Shown one piece after another: positions 8,498 through 16,480 of a stretch of DNA of 64,000 nucleotides; within the stretch, counting starts at the first letter, position 1; the number at the start of each line of letters is the position of its first letter. Source of the DNA: a bacterium (GTDB lineage Bacteria > Pseudomonadota > Alphaproteobacteria > Caulobacterales > Caulobacteraceae). Below the pieces are notes generated by a model, which ran no database searches, was not told the origin of the DNA, and saw only the letters and a list, made by a program, of their open reading frames with translations. Made by a program: the position numbers and the translations under genes. Where the stretch lies: positions 155,473-219,472 of the forward strand of contig JAVBXP010000016.1 of assembly GCA_030824495.1 (NCBI GenBank). Reading direction: 5' to 3'.

Positions 8498-9868
8498 ATG
8501 CGGCCCCGGCTCCACCAAACCATCTGGCGGTGGCACTTCTACGCTGGCCTGCTGGTCTCGCCGTTCATGCTGATCCTGGCCGTGACTGGCGCGATCTACC
8601 TGTTCAACGACGAGATCAACGACGCCCTACACCCACAGCAAAGGTTCGTAGCCGTCGGGGCCGAACAACAGCCGGTAAGCCGGCTCGTCGCGGCCGCGCT
8701 AGCGGACTATCCGGGCGGTTCAGCCACCCGAGTCGACATGCCTGTGCTGGGGCGCAGCGCCCAAGTCTTTGTCACCCCCAGCGCCGGCGATCCTGTCCGT
8801 GTCTATGTCGATCCGGGCACGGCAAAGGTGCTGGGCAGCTATGTCTACACCCACACGATCGTCGGCTTCGCTGACGTGGCCCACGGCTCGCTGATGCTTG
8901 GCAAGTTCGGCGACGGTGTCGTTGAACTGGTCGCCTGCTGGGGCCTGATCCTGGTCATCACCGGAATCTATCTCTGGTGGCCGCGCAGGGGTTCGCGGGC
9001 GAGCGGCGTGTTGATCCCGCGGCTGAAGGAAAAGGGCCGCACCTTGTGGCGCGACCTGCACGCGGTGACAGGCTTTTGGACGGCGCTGCTAATCGCCTTC
9101 CTGATCGTCACCGGCCTGCCCTGGGCGAATGTCTGGGGCGGGCTGTTGAAGCGCGGGACCGACGCGGTCGGCATCGGCTATCCGACGAGCCACCGGCTCC
9201 ACGGCACGACGCCGAAGGCCACCGTCAAACAGGCCCTCGGCCAGGCGCCCTGGACCCTGGAGGACGCGCCGATCCCAGGCTCCGATCCGCATGCGGAGCA
9301 TCACGGCGCACATGCGAGCATGATGATGGAGGCTAGCGTCCCAATCAGCGTCGATGCGGCTACAGGGATCTTCAGTCAGAACGGCGTGACTGGCCCCTAT
9401 CGCCTGTTCTTGCCTGCGGACGCCAAAGGCGTTTTCACGGCCTACACCTATCCCGACCGGCCTCAGGGGCAGCGCACCATCCATCTCGACCAGTACTCTG
9501 GCCGTGTTCTGGAGGACGTCGGGTTCGCCGACTATGGCTGGGCGGCGAAGGGTGTCGAGCTTGGCGTCCAACTGCACATGGGCAACTATTTCGGTCGGGC
9601 GAACCAGATCGTGATGCTGATCGCCTGCCTGGGCGTGGTCATGCTCTCGGTCACGGGGCCGATCATGTGGTGGCGGCTTCGGCCGAAAGGTGGGCTGGGC
9701 GCGCCGCGTGAACTCAGCTCGCCCCGCCTTCGGACCCTCGCCCTGATCACCTTGGCGCTGGCCGTGGTCTTCCCGCTGGTCGGCGCTTCGCTGGTCCTGG
9801 TTCTCGGGATTGACGAGGGCCTCCGCCGTTTCGGCGGACCCCGGACCTTGTCGCAGGACAACGCCTAG
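8498..9868 (+). CDS. PepSY-associated inner-membrane protein, putative metal reductase
   Basis: A 456-residue protein with the PepSY-TM architecture: RLHQTIWRWHFYAGLLVSPFMLILAVTGAIYLF at the N-terminus (conserved His in the first helix), a second helix near 145-160 (LILVITGIYLWWPRRG), WRDLHAVTGFWTALLIAFLIVTGLPW near 185-210, and two C-terminal helices. The conserved membrane His residues can bind haem. Relatives beside TonB siderophore receptors are thought to reduce iron in the periplasm. Here the central loop has a His/Met cluster, DPHAEHHGAHASMMME, suggesting copper handling. It is the last gene of the metal module. Confidence 0.85.
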   Translation: MRPRLHQTIWRWHFYAGLLVSPFMLILAVTGAIYLFNDEINDALHPQQRFVAVGAEQQPVSRLVAAALADYPGGSATRVDMPVLGRSAQVFVTPSAGDPVRVYVDPGTAKVLGSYVYTHTIVGFADVAHGSLMLGKFGDGVVELVACWGLILVITGIYLWWPRRGSRASGVLIPRLKEKGRTLWRDLHAVTGFWTALLIAFLIVTGLPWANVWGGLLKRGTDAVGIGYPTSHRLHGTTPKATVKQALGQAPWTLEDAPIPGSDPHAEHHGAHASMMMEASVPISVDAATGIFSQNGVTGPYRLFLPADAKGVFTAYTYPDRPQGQRTIHLDQYSGRVLEDVGFADYGWAAKGVELGVQLHMGNYFGRANQIVMLIACLGVVMLSVTGPIMWWRLRPKGGLGAPRELSSPRLRTLALITLALAVVFPLVGASLVLVLGIDEGLRRFGGPRTLSQDNA

Positions 9869-9933
9869 TCGGTTTGACCGCATCCCACGGCCTGATAGGC
9901 TTTTCTGAACAACGATAAGTCTGGGAGGCCCCG

Positions 9934-11325
9934 GTGGCAGAGACGCGTCTACCCAAGGCCTGCATCATTGGGGCGGGATGCTCCGGCTTCACGACCGCCA
10001 AGCGGTTGAAGGATTTCGGGATCCCCTACGACTGCTTCGAGATCTCAGACGAAGTGGGAGGCAACTGGTACTACAAGAATCCGAACGGGATGTCGGCTTG
10101 CTACGAGAGCCTGCACATCGACACCTCGAAATGGCGCCTCGCCTTCGAGGACTACCCCGTTCCGGCCGATTGGCCCGACTTCCCGCACCACGCCCAGTTG
10201 CATCAGTACTTCAAGGACTATGTCGACCACTTCGGCCTGCGGGAAACGATCACGTTCCGCACGGCTGTCGAGAAGGCGCGGCGCAACGCCGATGGGTTGT
10301 GGGAAGTCACGCTCTCGACCGGCGAGACGCGGCTCTATGACGTTCTGTTCGTCTGCAATGGGCACCACTGGAGCCCGCGCATCCCGAACTACACCGGCGA
10401 GTTCGACGGCGCGGCCTTCCATAGTCACGCCTATTCCGACCCGTTCGACCCGGTGGACATGCGCGGCAAGAATGTCGTGGTGGTCGGCATGGGCAACTCG
10501 GCGATGGATATCGCCTCCGAGCTTTCCCAACGGCCGATCGCCAGGAACCTGTGGGTCTCTGCGCGGCGTGGGGTCTGGGTCCTACCGAAGTACATGAACG
10601 GCAAGCCAGCCGACAAATCGGCCATGCCGTCCTGGATGCCCAAGAAGCTAGGCCTGGCCATGGCGCGGAAGGTCATCAAAAAGGCCATCGGCGCCATGGA
10701 GGACTACGGCTTGCCCAAGCCGGACCACGAGCCTCTGGAGGCGCACCCCTCCGTCAGCGGCGAATTCCTGACCCGCGCGGGCTGCGGCGACATCAAGTTC
10801 AAGCCCGCGATCGAGGCGCTGGACGGCGATCAGATCCGGTTCGCCGATGGCACGGTCGAGGATGTCGACGTGATCATCTTCGCCACCGGCTACGACATGC
10901 GCTTCCCGTTCTTCGATGATCCGGCCCTCGCCCCCGATGGCGACCATCGGTTGCCGCTGTTCAAGCGGATGATGAAGCCTGGCGTGCCGAACCTCTTCTA
11001 CATGGCGCTGGCCCAGCCGTTGCCCACCCTGGTGAACTTCGCCGAGCAGCAGGCCAAGCTGGCCGCCGCCTATCTCGCCGGGCTCTATCTGCCGCCCTCG
11101 CCGTCGGAGATGGAGCAGGTCATCGTCAAGGACGAGGCGATCCACCTTGGCCAATATTACCGGTCCAAGCGGCACACCATCCAGGTCGATTTCAACGCCT
11201 ATGTGTCGGACCTGCACAAGGAAATCGCCAAGGGGGCCAAGCGCGCCAACGCGGCGGGCAACCGGCTACCTGTGCCAGGCCGGGTCGTCGATGTGGCGGC
11301 TCAACGCCCGGTACGCGCCAGCTAG
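9934..11325 (+). CDS. Flavin-containing monooxygenase (FMO family)
   Basis: A 463-residue flavoenzyme. GTG 9934 follows GGGAGG at 9922. The FAD-binding motif is IIGAGCSGFTTAKRL, followed by FEISDEVGGNWYYKNPNG as in FMOs. The FMO fingerprint region reads FDGAAFHSHAYSDP, and the NADPH-binding motif is VVVVGMGNSAMDIASEL. The late segment FATGYDMRFPFF is also typical. FMOs oxygenate soft nucleophiles (N or S) using NADPH and O2; the substrate cannot be read from sequence. It stands alone, divergent from nothing and convergent with purN (4 nt overlap of the stops). Confidence 0.85.
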   Translation: MAETRLPKACIIGAGCSGFTTAKRLKDFGIPYDCFEISDEVGGNWYYKNPNGMSACYESLHIDTSKWRLAFEDYPVPADWPDFPHHAQLHQYFKDYVDHFGLRETITFRTAVEKARRNADGLWEVTLSTGETRLYDVLFVCNGHHWSPRIPNYTGEFDGAAFHSHAYSDPFDPVDMRGKNVVVVGMGNSAMDIASELSQRPIARNLWVSARRGVWVLPKYMNGKPADKSAMPSWMPKKLGLAMARKVIKKAIGAMEDYGLPKPDHEPLEAHPSVSGEFLTRAGCGDIKFKPAIEALDGDQIRFADGTVEDVDVIIFATGYDMRFPFFDDPALAPDGDHRLPLFKRMMKPGVPNLFYMALAQPLPTLVNFAEQQAKLAAAYLAGLYLPPSPSEMEQVIVKDEAIHLGQYYRSKRHTIQVDFNAYVSDLHKEIAKGAKRANAAGNRLPVPGRVVDVAAQRPVRAS

Positions 11326-11927
11326 GCCGGCAGCGCCAAGTCGCCTTCCGCGATCTGGCGTAGGGTCTCAACGAAGAACGCCGGCTCCAGGGCGGTCACC
11401 CGCGCTTCCAGACTCTCGGCGGTTTCCCCTGGCTGCAGCGGAACAGATCGCCGCGCGATCACCGGGCCATGATCGTAAATCTCATCGACAGCATGGATGG
11501 TGACGCCGCTCTCGGCGACGCCGGCGGCGATCACCGCCTCATGGACCCGGCGCCCATACATGCCCTCGCCCCCAAACGCCGGCAGAGCGCCCGGATGTAT
11601 GTTGAGGACACGGTTGCGGTAGCGGCCAAGCGTTTTGGGGCCCAGCCGTCGCAGATAGCCCGAGGCGATGATCAGATCGACTCCAGCGGCCTCCATGGCC
11701 TCGCACAGCCGTGCGTCGGCGGCGTCTGGATCGCCCTGGGTGGGGAAGACCAAGGTCGGCACGCCGCATGCGGTCGCAAACTCCAGCGCGCCGGCTGTCT
11801 TGTTGTTGCTAACCACCAGCCTGGGCTCGGCTAGCAGTTCTCCAGCTTTGATCGCTTCAAGCATCGCCCGCATGCTGGATCCGTTTCTGGACGCCAAAAA
11901 GCCAAGCTTAAGCAGCGGGGAGCTCAT
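11322..11927 (-). CDS. purN: Phosphoribosylglycinamide formyltransferase (PurN family)
   Basis: A 201-residue formyltransferase of purine synthesis (GAR to formyl-GAR using 10-formyl-THF). Visible motifs are FLASRNGSSMRAMLEAI (phosphate loop), VVSNNKTAGALEFA, LIIASGYLRRLG, and the catalytic NIHPGALPAFGG with the N-x-H pair; the later DEIYDHGPVIARRSVPL supplies the catalytic Asp. GGEGMYGRRVHEAVIAAG resembles the plant/Bacteroidetes branch. The start at 11927 overlaps the upstream metallo-hydrolase stop (TGATG). purN usually lies next to purM; here it ends a tmk-holB-tatD operon, so a paralogue with another formyl acceptor is possible. Confidence 0.75.
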   Translation of the reverse strand: MSSPLLKLGFLASRNGSSMRAMLEAIKAGELLAEPRLVVSNNKTAGALEFATACGVPTLVFPTQGDPDAADARLCEAMEAAGVDLIIASGYLRRLGPKTLGRYRNRVLNIHPGALPAFGGEGMYGRRVHEAVIAAGVAESGVTIHAVDEIYDHGPVIARRSVPLQPGETAESLEARVTALEPAFFVETLRQIAEGDLALPA

Positions 11928-12748
11928 CAGAAATTGCCGTTCAGTTGATGTTCGAACCGCAAGCCGTCGAAAGCCGGCTCGACCCCGGCGGGCAGCTTGC
12001 CGGCAAGGTCGTCGAAGTCGAGGTCGATGTGCATGTTGGTCAGGATCGCGCGGCGCGGCTTGACGCGTTCGATCCACTCAAGGGCCATGTCGACATGGGC
12101 GTGGGTCGGATGCGGCCTCCAACGCAAGGCGTCGACGATCCACACATCCAGGTCCGCCAGCGCGTCGAACGCCGCCTCATCAAGCCCGACGACATCACTG
12201 GAATAGGCTACATTTCCAAAGCGATAACCGAGAGACCTAACGCCGCCGTGGTCCTGGTCGAAGGTCTTGACCGGGATGACGCCAGACGGCCCCTCGATCG
12301 TCCAAGCCTCGCCGTGCGGCGGCACGATCTTGATATCGCCAATCGCCGGATAGCCGCCCTCGCCCACGAAGATGTAGCCAAAACGCCGACGCATGGATTC
12401 GGCGGTCGCTTCATCCATGTGGCAACCGATCCGGGCGCGTTGGCGGATGAAGAATGCGCGGATGTCGTCGATCCCGTGGGTCTGGTCGGCGTGGTCGTGG
12501 GTCAGCAGAACCCCGTCCATCCGCTTGGCGCCGGCGTCCGATGTCTGGGACACGAGATCGGGCGAAGTATCGACAATCAAAGTCGTTTCCGACTCAGGGC
12601 TCACACCCTTCCGGCGAACCAGCAGCGAACAGCGGCGCCGGCGGTTTTTCGGATTGGCAGGATCGCAGTCGCCCCAATCACCATCTGCCCGCGGCACCCC
12701 GCCCGACGAGCCGCACCCAAGGATCGTGAATTCCAGCACGCCGCTCAT
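11927..12748 (-). CDS. PhnP-like metallo-beta-lactamase fold phosphodiesterase/hydrolase
   Basis: A 273-residue MBL-fold protein. The early segment FTILGCGSSGGVPR and DWGDCDPANPKNRRRRCSLL is typical of the PhnP-like group; the metal site is LTHDHADQTHGIDD (HxHxDH type), with further ligands in DQDHG, YSSDV and THAHVDMALEW. Relatives cleave cyclic phosphodiesters. The gene sits between tatD (ATGA overlap at 12745-12748) and purN (1-nt overlap), an arrangement common in alphaproteobacteria. The exact substrate is unknown. An N-terminal extension to 13012 is only the shadow of tatD. Confidence 0.82.
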   Translation of the reverse strand: MSGVLEFTILGCGSSGGVPRADGDWGDCDPANPKNRRRRCSLLVRRKGVSPESETTLIVDTSPDLVSQTSDAGAKRMDGVLLTHDHADQTHGIDDIRAFFIRQRARIGCHMDEATAESMRRRFGYIFVGEGGYPAIGDIKIVPPHGEAWTIEGPSGVIPVKTFDQDHGGVRSLGYRFGNVAYSSDVVGLDEAAFDALADLDVWIVDALRWRPHPTHAHVDMALEWIERVKPRRAILTNMHIDLDFDDLAGKLPAGVEPAFDGLRFEHQLNGNF

Positions 12749-13521
12749 GGCCGAGGTATCCTGTCGAACAGCGCAAAGAACGCGTCCTCGGTCTTCTGCT
12801 CGGCGTCCTGCGCCGACCAGCCGCGAATTTCGGCGAGCTTGGCGAGCACCGCTGGCAGATAGGCCGGTTCGTTGCGCCGTCCGCGATGCGGGATCGGGGC
12901 CAGATAGGGACAGTCGGTCTCTACGATGATCCGGTCGGCGGGCATGTCGCGCACCACGGCGCGAACGTCCTCGGCCGCGTTGAACGTGGCGATGCCAGAC
13001 ACCGAGAACCAAGCGCCCAGCGCCGCGGCCCGCGCCGCCAGTTCGGCGCCGGACGTGTAGCAGTGCATCAGCATCTTGAAGGCGCCGCGGGCGTGTTCCT
13101 CCTCGAGGATGTCGCCCATCAGTTGGTCGGCCTCGCGCGTGTGGACCACCAACGGCAGGCCGGTTTCGCGCGCTGCGGCGACATGGGCCCGGAAGACCTT
13201 GGCCTGGATGTCGCGTGGGCTGAGATCGTAGTGGAAATCCAGCCCGGTCTCGCCAATCCCGACCACACGCGGATCGGCGGCCAGCGCCACCAGTTCGGCG
13301 GCCGACAGCCCGGGGTTCTCCTTGGCCTCATGCGGGTGGGTGCCGACCGTGCACCAGATGTCCGGGTGATCGGCCAAGGCGCGCACGGCTTTGAAGTGGG
13401 AGACCTTGTCGCTGATATTGACCATCAGGGCGATCCCAGCCGCGCGGGCTCGGGCGATCACCTCATCCCGATCTTCATCGAACTGGGGAGCGTGCAGGTT
13501 GACGTGGCTGTCGATCAGCAT
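12745..13521 (-). CDS. tatD: TatD-family metal-dependent deoxyribonuclease/hydrolase
   Basis: A 258-residue TIM-barrel hydrolase. Conserved parts include GIGETGLDFHYD, LPLVVHTREADQ, MLMHCYTSGAELA and IVETDCPYLAPIPHRGRRNEPAYL. The N-terminal metal motif reads IDSHVNLHAPQF: the first His is kept, but the second position of the HxH pair is Asn, as in some TatD proteins (E. coli TatD itself has GVNLTSSQF). Relatives are 3'-5' DNases acting in DNA repair and degradation. It overlaps the MBL gene by ATGA and starts 13 nt after holB. Confidence 0.88.
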   Translation of the reverse strand: MLIDSHVNLHAPQFDEDRDEVIARARAAGIALMVNISDKVSHFKAVRALADHPDIWCTVGTHPHEAKENPGLSAAELVALAADPRVVGIGETGLDFHYDLSPRDIQAKVFRAHVAAARETGLPLVVHTREADQLMGDILEEEHARGAFKMLMHCYTSGAELAARAAALGAWFSVSGIATFNAAEDVRAVVRDMPADRIIVETDCPYLAPIPHRGRRNEPAYLPAVLAKLAEIRGWSAQDAEQKTEDAFFALFDRIPRP

Positions 13522-13534
13522 GGCGCGAAGAAAC

Positions 13535-14533
13535 TCAAGCGCGCGCGGCGGCGCGCAATTCGGAAAGTGCGGTGAAGAAGGCGTCCGTCCGGTCGAGGTT
13601 GACGGCTTCCACCTCGCGCGGAAGGCGCTGCAGCGTCTCCCATGCCGAGGCCCAGCGATCAAGGTCGCCATATCCCTCGCCGGCCAGGCGCGTCGCATGG
13701 CTATGGACGCGCTCGGCCAGGCGTTCGAACAGCAGGTTGAACTGGGCTTGGCCCTCCCCGCCCCGGAAGCGATCAGCCAGCGCCAAGGCCGCGGCCTCGT
13801 TGATTTGCGGCAGGCCGATCAGGATTTCCTTCGCAGCGTCGTCCACGGCCACCGCGCCCGCCAGGGCCAGGGCCAGGGCGCGGCCGGGCGCCCCGTTGGA
13901 CATGCGAGCCAGCCGGATCGAGTCCTCGGGGTTCGCCGAGGTCCGCGATTGGACGAAGCTCGTCACATCGCTTTCGGCAAGGCCGCCAAACGCTAGCCTG
14001 CGGCAACGCGAGCGGATCGTCGGCAAGAGCCGGCCCGGTGAATGAGAAATCAGGAGGATGATGCCGCGCTCGGGTGGCTCCTCGAGGGTTTTCAGCACCG
14101 CATTGGCCGAGTTGACGTTCAGGTCGTCGGCGGCGTCGATAATCGCCACGCGGTGCGGAGAACTGGCGGGCGACTTGGAGAAGAAGTCTGAAAGCTTGCG
14201 CGCCTCGTCGACCGGAATGGCCTTGCGGACCTTGCCGTCCTCGCCGATCCGCTCCAGCACCATGATGTCGGGGTGCGAACGCGCGATGATTTGGCGGCTG
14301 ACAGGATGACCGGGCGAGGCGCCCAGCACCCCATAGGAACGTTCCGGCGGCGCGCCCAGCAACCGGCGTGCGGCGCGATAGGCGAAAGTCGCCTTGCCGA
14401 CGCCCTCAGGGCCGGTCAGCAGCCAGGCGTGATGCAGGCGCCCCCGACTGCGCGCTTCCTCGAATGCGATCTCGGCGGCCTCATGACCTTTCAGGTCGAA
14501 GACTTCCCGAGGATGCGTCGGCTGCTCAGCCAT
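13535..14533 (-). CDS. holB: DNA polymerase III delta' subunit
   Basis: A 332-residue clamp-loader subunit. Features: HHAWLLTGPEGVGKATFAYR (Walker-A-like), ARSHPDIMVLERIG, VAIIDAADDLNVNSANAVLK (Walker-B-like), and TLEEPPERGIILLISHSPGRLLPTIRSRC, containing the SRC sensor-1 motif. In the holoenzyme it works with DnaX and HolA to load the beta clamp. It overlaps tmk by 8 nt at its start, as in many bacteria. The zinc-finger Cys set of some delta' proteins is not obvious here. Confidence 0.92.
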   Translation of the reverse strand: MAEQPTHPREVFDLKGHEAAEIAFEEARSRGRLHHAWLLTGPEGVGKATFAYRAARRLLGAPPERSYGVLGASPGHPVSRQIIARSHPDIMVLERIGEDGKVRKAIPVDEARKLSDFFSKSPASSPHRVAIIDAADDLNVNSANAVLKTLEEPPERGIILLISHSPGRLLPTIRSRCRRLAFGGLAESDVTSFVQSRTSANPEDSIRLARMSNGAPGRALALALAGAVAVDDAAKEILIGLPQINEAAALALADRFRGGEGQAQFNLLFERLAERVHSHATRLAGEGYGDLDRWASAWETLQRLPREVEAVNLDRTDAFFTALSELRAAARA

Positions 14534-15182
14534 GGACCGCCAACCGATCGCTGACCGTAGCCCAGACTTGGGCCTCGACCTGCTCGATGGAGGCGGAGGC
14601 GTCGATCAGGGCGCAGCGGTTTGGCTCGGCCTTGGCGATGGCGAGAAACGCGCCGCGCAGCCGTTCATGGAAGACCACGCCCTTTGACTCAAACCGGGTC
14701 TCGGCGTGACCGGCGGCGTTCGCAAAGCTCTCGGCGCGCGCCAGCCCGACATCGACGGGCAGGTCGAACACAAGGGTCAGGTCCGGCCGCACCTCTGCCA
14801 GGACATGGGCTTCGAGCGCCGAGATCAAGGCCGTCGCCACACCGCCCGCCCCGCCCTGATAGGCGCGCGTAGAATCGGCGAACCGGTCGCAGATCACCCA
14901 GGCGCCGCGCGCCAGGGCCGGCTGGATGGTCCGCTCGATATGATCGCGTCGCGCGCCGTACATCAGCAGCGTCTCGGTGACCGGGCTCCAGCGGTCGGCC
15001 TCGCCCTTCAGGACAAGATTGCGGATCGCCTCGGCGCCGGGAGAGCCCCCCGGCTCGCGGGTCTGGACGACATCCAGGCCCTCGCCCTGCAGGCGCGCGA
15101 CTAGGAGGCGAACCTGGGTGGATTTCCCAGCGCCTTCTCCGCCTTCAAAGGTGATGAACCGCCCGCGCGTCACGCCGGCCAA
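14526..15182 (-). CDS. tmk: Thymidylate kinase
   Basis: A 218-residue kinase making dTDP from dTMP. The P-loop is FITFEGGEGAGKSTQ, the DR(E/H) motif appears as VQTREPGGSPGAEAIRNL, and the second signature is VICDRFADSTRAYQGG. The length fits the family (about 205-220). It heads the tightly packed minus-strand operon tmk-holB-tatD-MBL-purN. In many alphaproteobacteria dacA lies between rlpA and tmk and metG between holB and tatD; both are missing from this stretch. Confidence 0.95.
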   Translation of the reverse strand: MAGVTRGRFITFEGGEGAGKSTQVRLLVARLQGEGLDVVQTREPGGSPGAEAIRNLVLKGEADRWSPVTETLLMYGARRDHIERTIQPALARGAWVICDRFADSTRAYQGGAGGVATALISALEAHVLAEVRPDLTLVFDLPVDVGLARAESFANAAGHAETRFESKGVVFHERLRGAFLAIAKAEPNRCALIDASASIEQVEAQVWATVSDRLAVHG

Positions 15183-15222
15183 AATGGCCCGTTCGCCCGG
15201 TTTGTCCAGTCGCTATGCGCGC

Positions 15223-16182
15223 TCAGAGGCCAGGACGTACGACCCGAGCTTCGGCGAAGCCAGACGCCGCCACCCGATCGCGCAGGGCCCAGGCCTCGGC
15301 CTCATCCGGCGTGCCTTGGACCATCACGCGGTACAATGTCACGCCGTCGGCCCGCTGGTAGGGCTCGACCGTCGCGGTCACCCCGCCGCCGAGCTGGTTG
15401 ACGACGCGCTGAGCGTTCGCCGGATCGGCAAAGGCCCCTGCCTGAACCCGATAGGCCAGGCCGGTCCCGCTGCTCGGCGCCACAACCGGTGTCGTCGCAT
15501 TAAGCGGCGGCAAGGCGCTCGAACCAACCGCAGGCGGCAATGGGGCGGTGCCTGGCGAAGGGTTCAAGCCGACATAGGGCGTCGGGCCGCTCGGCATCTG
15601 GTCGGTCGGCGTGCTGGGCGTATAGCCGGCATAGCGCAGACCGGCGTCCGGAGCGCCGAGGGGCGCAGGTCCGACGTAGCGCACGCGGACATTCGTGCGT
15701 CCTTGTTGCTCGAAGCCAAGCTGTTGGGCCGCGGCCTGGGAGAGATCGATGAGGCCGCCGTCGTGGAACGGTCCGCGGTCATTCACCCGCACCTGGACCG
15801 ACTTGCCGTTCTCAAGGTTGGTCACCTCGACGATGGACGGTAATGGCAAGGTCGTGTGCGCCCCTGACAGCGCATATTTATCGAAAATCTCGCCGTTCGC
15901 CGTTGGCTTCAGGTGATGTTCGGCGCCGTACCACGTCGCCAAGCCTTGCTGATCATACCCCGGCTCTTCCTTGGGCGAGTACCAGACGCCAGCGACCTGA
16001 TAGGGCGAGCCGACCTTGTACTTGCCGCCCGCTCCGGTCGGCATCTGGCCCGGGGTTGGCCCGGTCACCGGATGCTTGGCGGCGAATTTCGGTTGTGGCG
16101 TGGCGCAGGCGGCCAACGCCGCGCTGCCGATAAGCACCAAGGCCAGGCTTTGGGCGCGCGCACGCGAACGGTTACGGATCAT
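15223..16182 (-). CDS. rlpA: RlpA-like septal-ring lytic transglycosylase lipoprotein with SPOR domain
   Basis: A 319-residue lipoprotein (lipobox LAAC, Cys26). A double-psi beta-barrel at about 80-165 carries GLATWYGAEHHLKPTANGE, VEVTNLENGKSVQVRVNDRG and GLIDLSQAAAQQLGF, the RlpA catalytic hallmarks. A Pro/Thr-rich linker of about 75 residues leads to a C-terminal SPOR domain (YRVQAGAFADPANAQRV to the end), which binds denuded septal peptidoglycan. The family cleaves glycans lacking stem peptides during daughter-cell separation. It lies upstream of tmk with a 40-nt gap. Confidence 0.92.
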   Translation of the reverse strand: MIRNRSRARAQSLALVLIGSAALAACATPQPKFAAKHPVTGPTPGQMPTGAGGKYKVGSPYQVAGVWYSPKEEPGYDQQGLATWYGAEHHLKPTANGEIFDKYALSGAHTTLPLPSIVEVTNLENGKSVQVRVNDRGPFHDGGLIDLSQAAAQQLGFEQQGRTNVRVRYVGPAPLGAPDAGLRYAGYTPSTPTDQMPSGPTPYVGLNPSPGTAPLPPAVGSSALPPLNATTPVVAPSSGTGLAYRVQAGAFADPANAQRVVNQLGGGVTATVEPYQRADGVTLYRVMVQGTPDEAEAWALRDRVAASGFAEARVVRPGL

Positions 16183-16299
16183 GACCGCAGGTCCTCTAGT
16201 CTACGCTCCCCAGCGCCAAAACGTCGGGAACGATGGTGACCGTAGAACTTTGCGTCAGGGTTAACGGCGGAGCCTTTTTCGTTAAGGCTGTTTGGTGGG

Positions 16300-16329
16300 T
16301 TGGAGCCGCCGCCCGGCTCCTGCTATAGG
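16300..16329 (+). promoter_or_regulatory. Predicted housekeeping promoter for tRNA-Ser
   Basis: TTGGAG at 16300-16305 and TATAGG at 16324-16329 are separated by 18 bp and place the start about 4-7 nt downstream, close to the tRNA 5' end at 16340. The fit to a sigma-70-type promoter is fair. No other gene start on the plus strand lies nearby. Confidence 0.45.
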
Positions 16330-16339
16330 CCCCAAATCC

Positions 16340-16429
16340 GGATGGGTGGCCGAGTGGTTTAAGGCAGCGGTCTTGAAAACCGCCGTAGGTGAGAGCCTAC
16401 CGTGGGTTCGAATCCCACCCCATCCGCCA
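16340..16429 (+). tRNA. tRNA-Ser (anticodon UGA)
   Basis: A complete class II tRNA of 90 nt including encoded CCA. The acceptor stem GGATGGG pairs with CCCATCC; the discriminator is G. The D-arm begins TGGCCGAGTGG. The anticodon arm is GCGGT-CTTGAAA-ACCGC with TGA in the loop (reads UCN serine codons). A long variable arm (GTAGGTGAGAGCCTAC) marks it as tRNA-Ser, and the T-arm is GTGGG-TTCGAAT-CCCAC. Confidence 0.97.
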
Positions 16430-16480
16430 AGCACCTTCTTATCGAGACGACCGCCCCCGAATATTCGCGATATGCCGCGC

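Noticed and set aside
16261..16285. CtrA-type TTAA-N7-TTAA box upstream of rlpA
   Set aside because: Two TTAA motifs are present but 17 bp apart, too far for the CtrA spacing.
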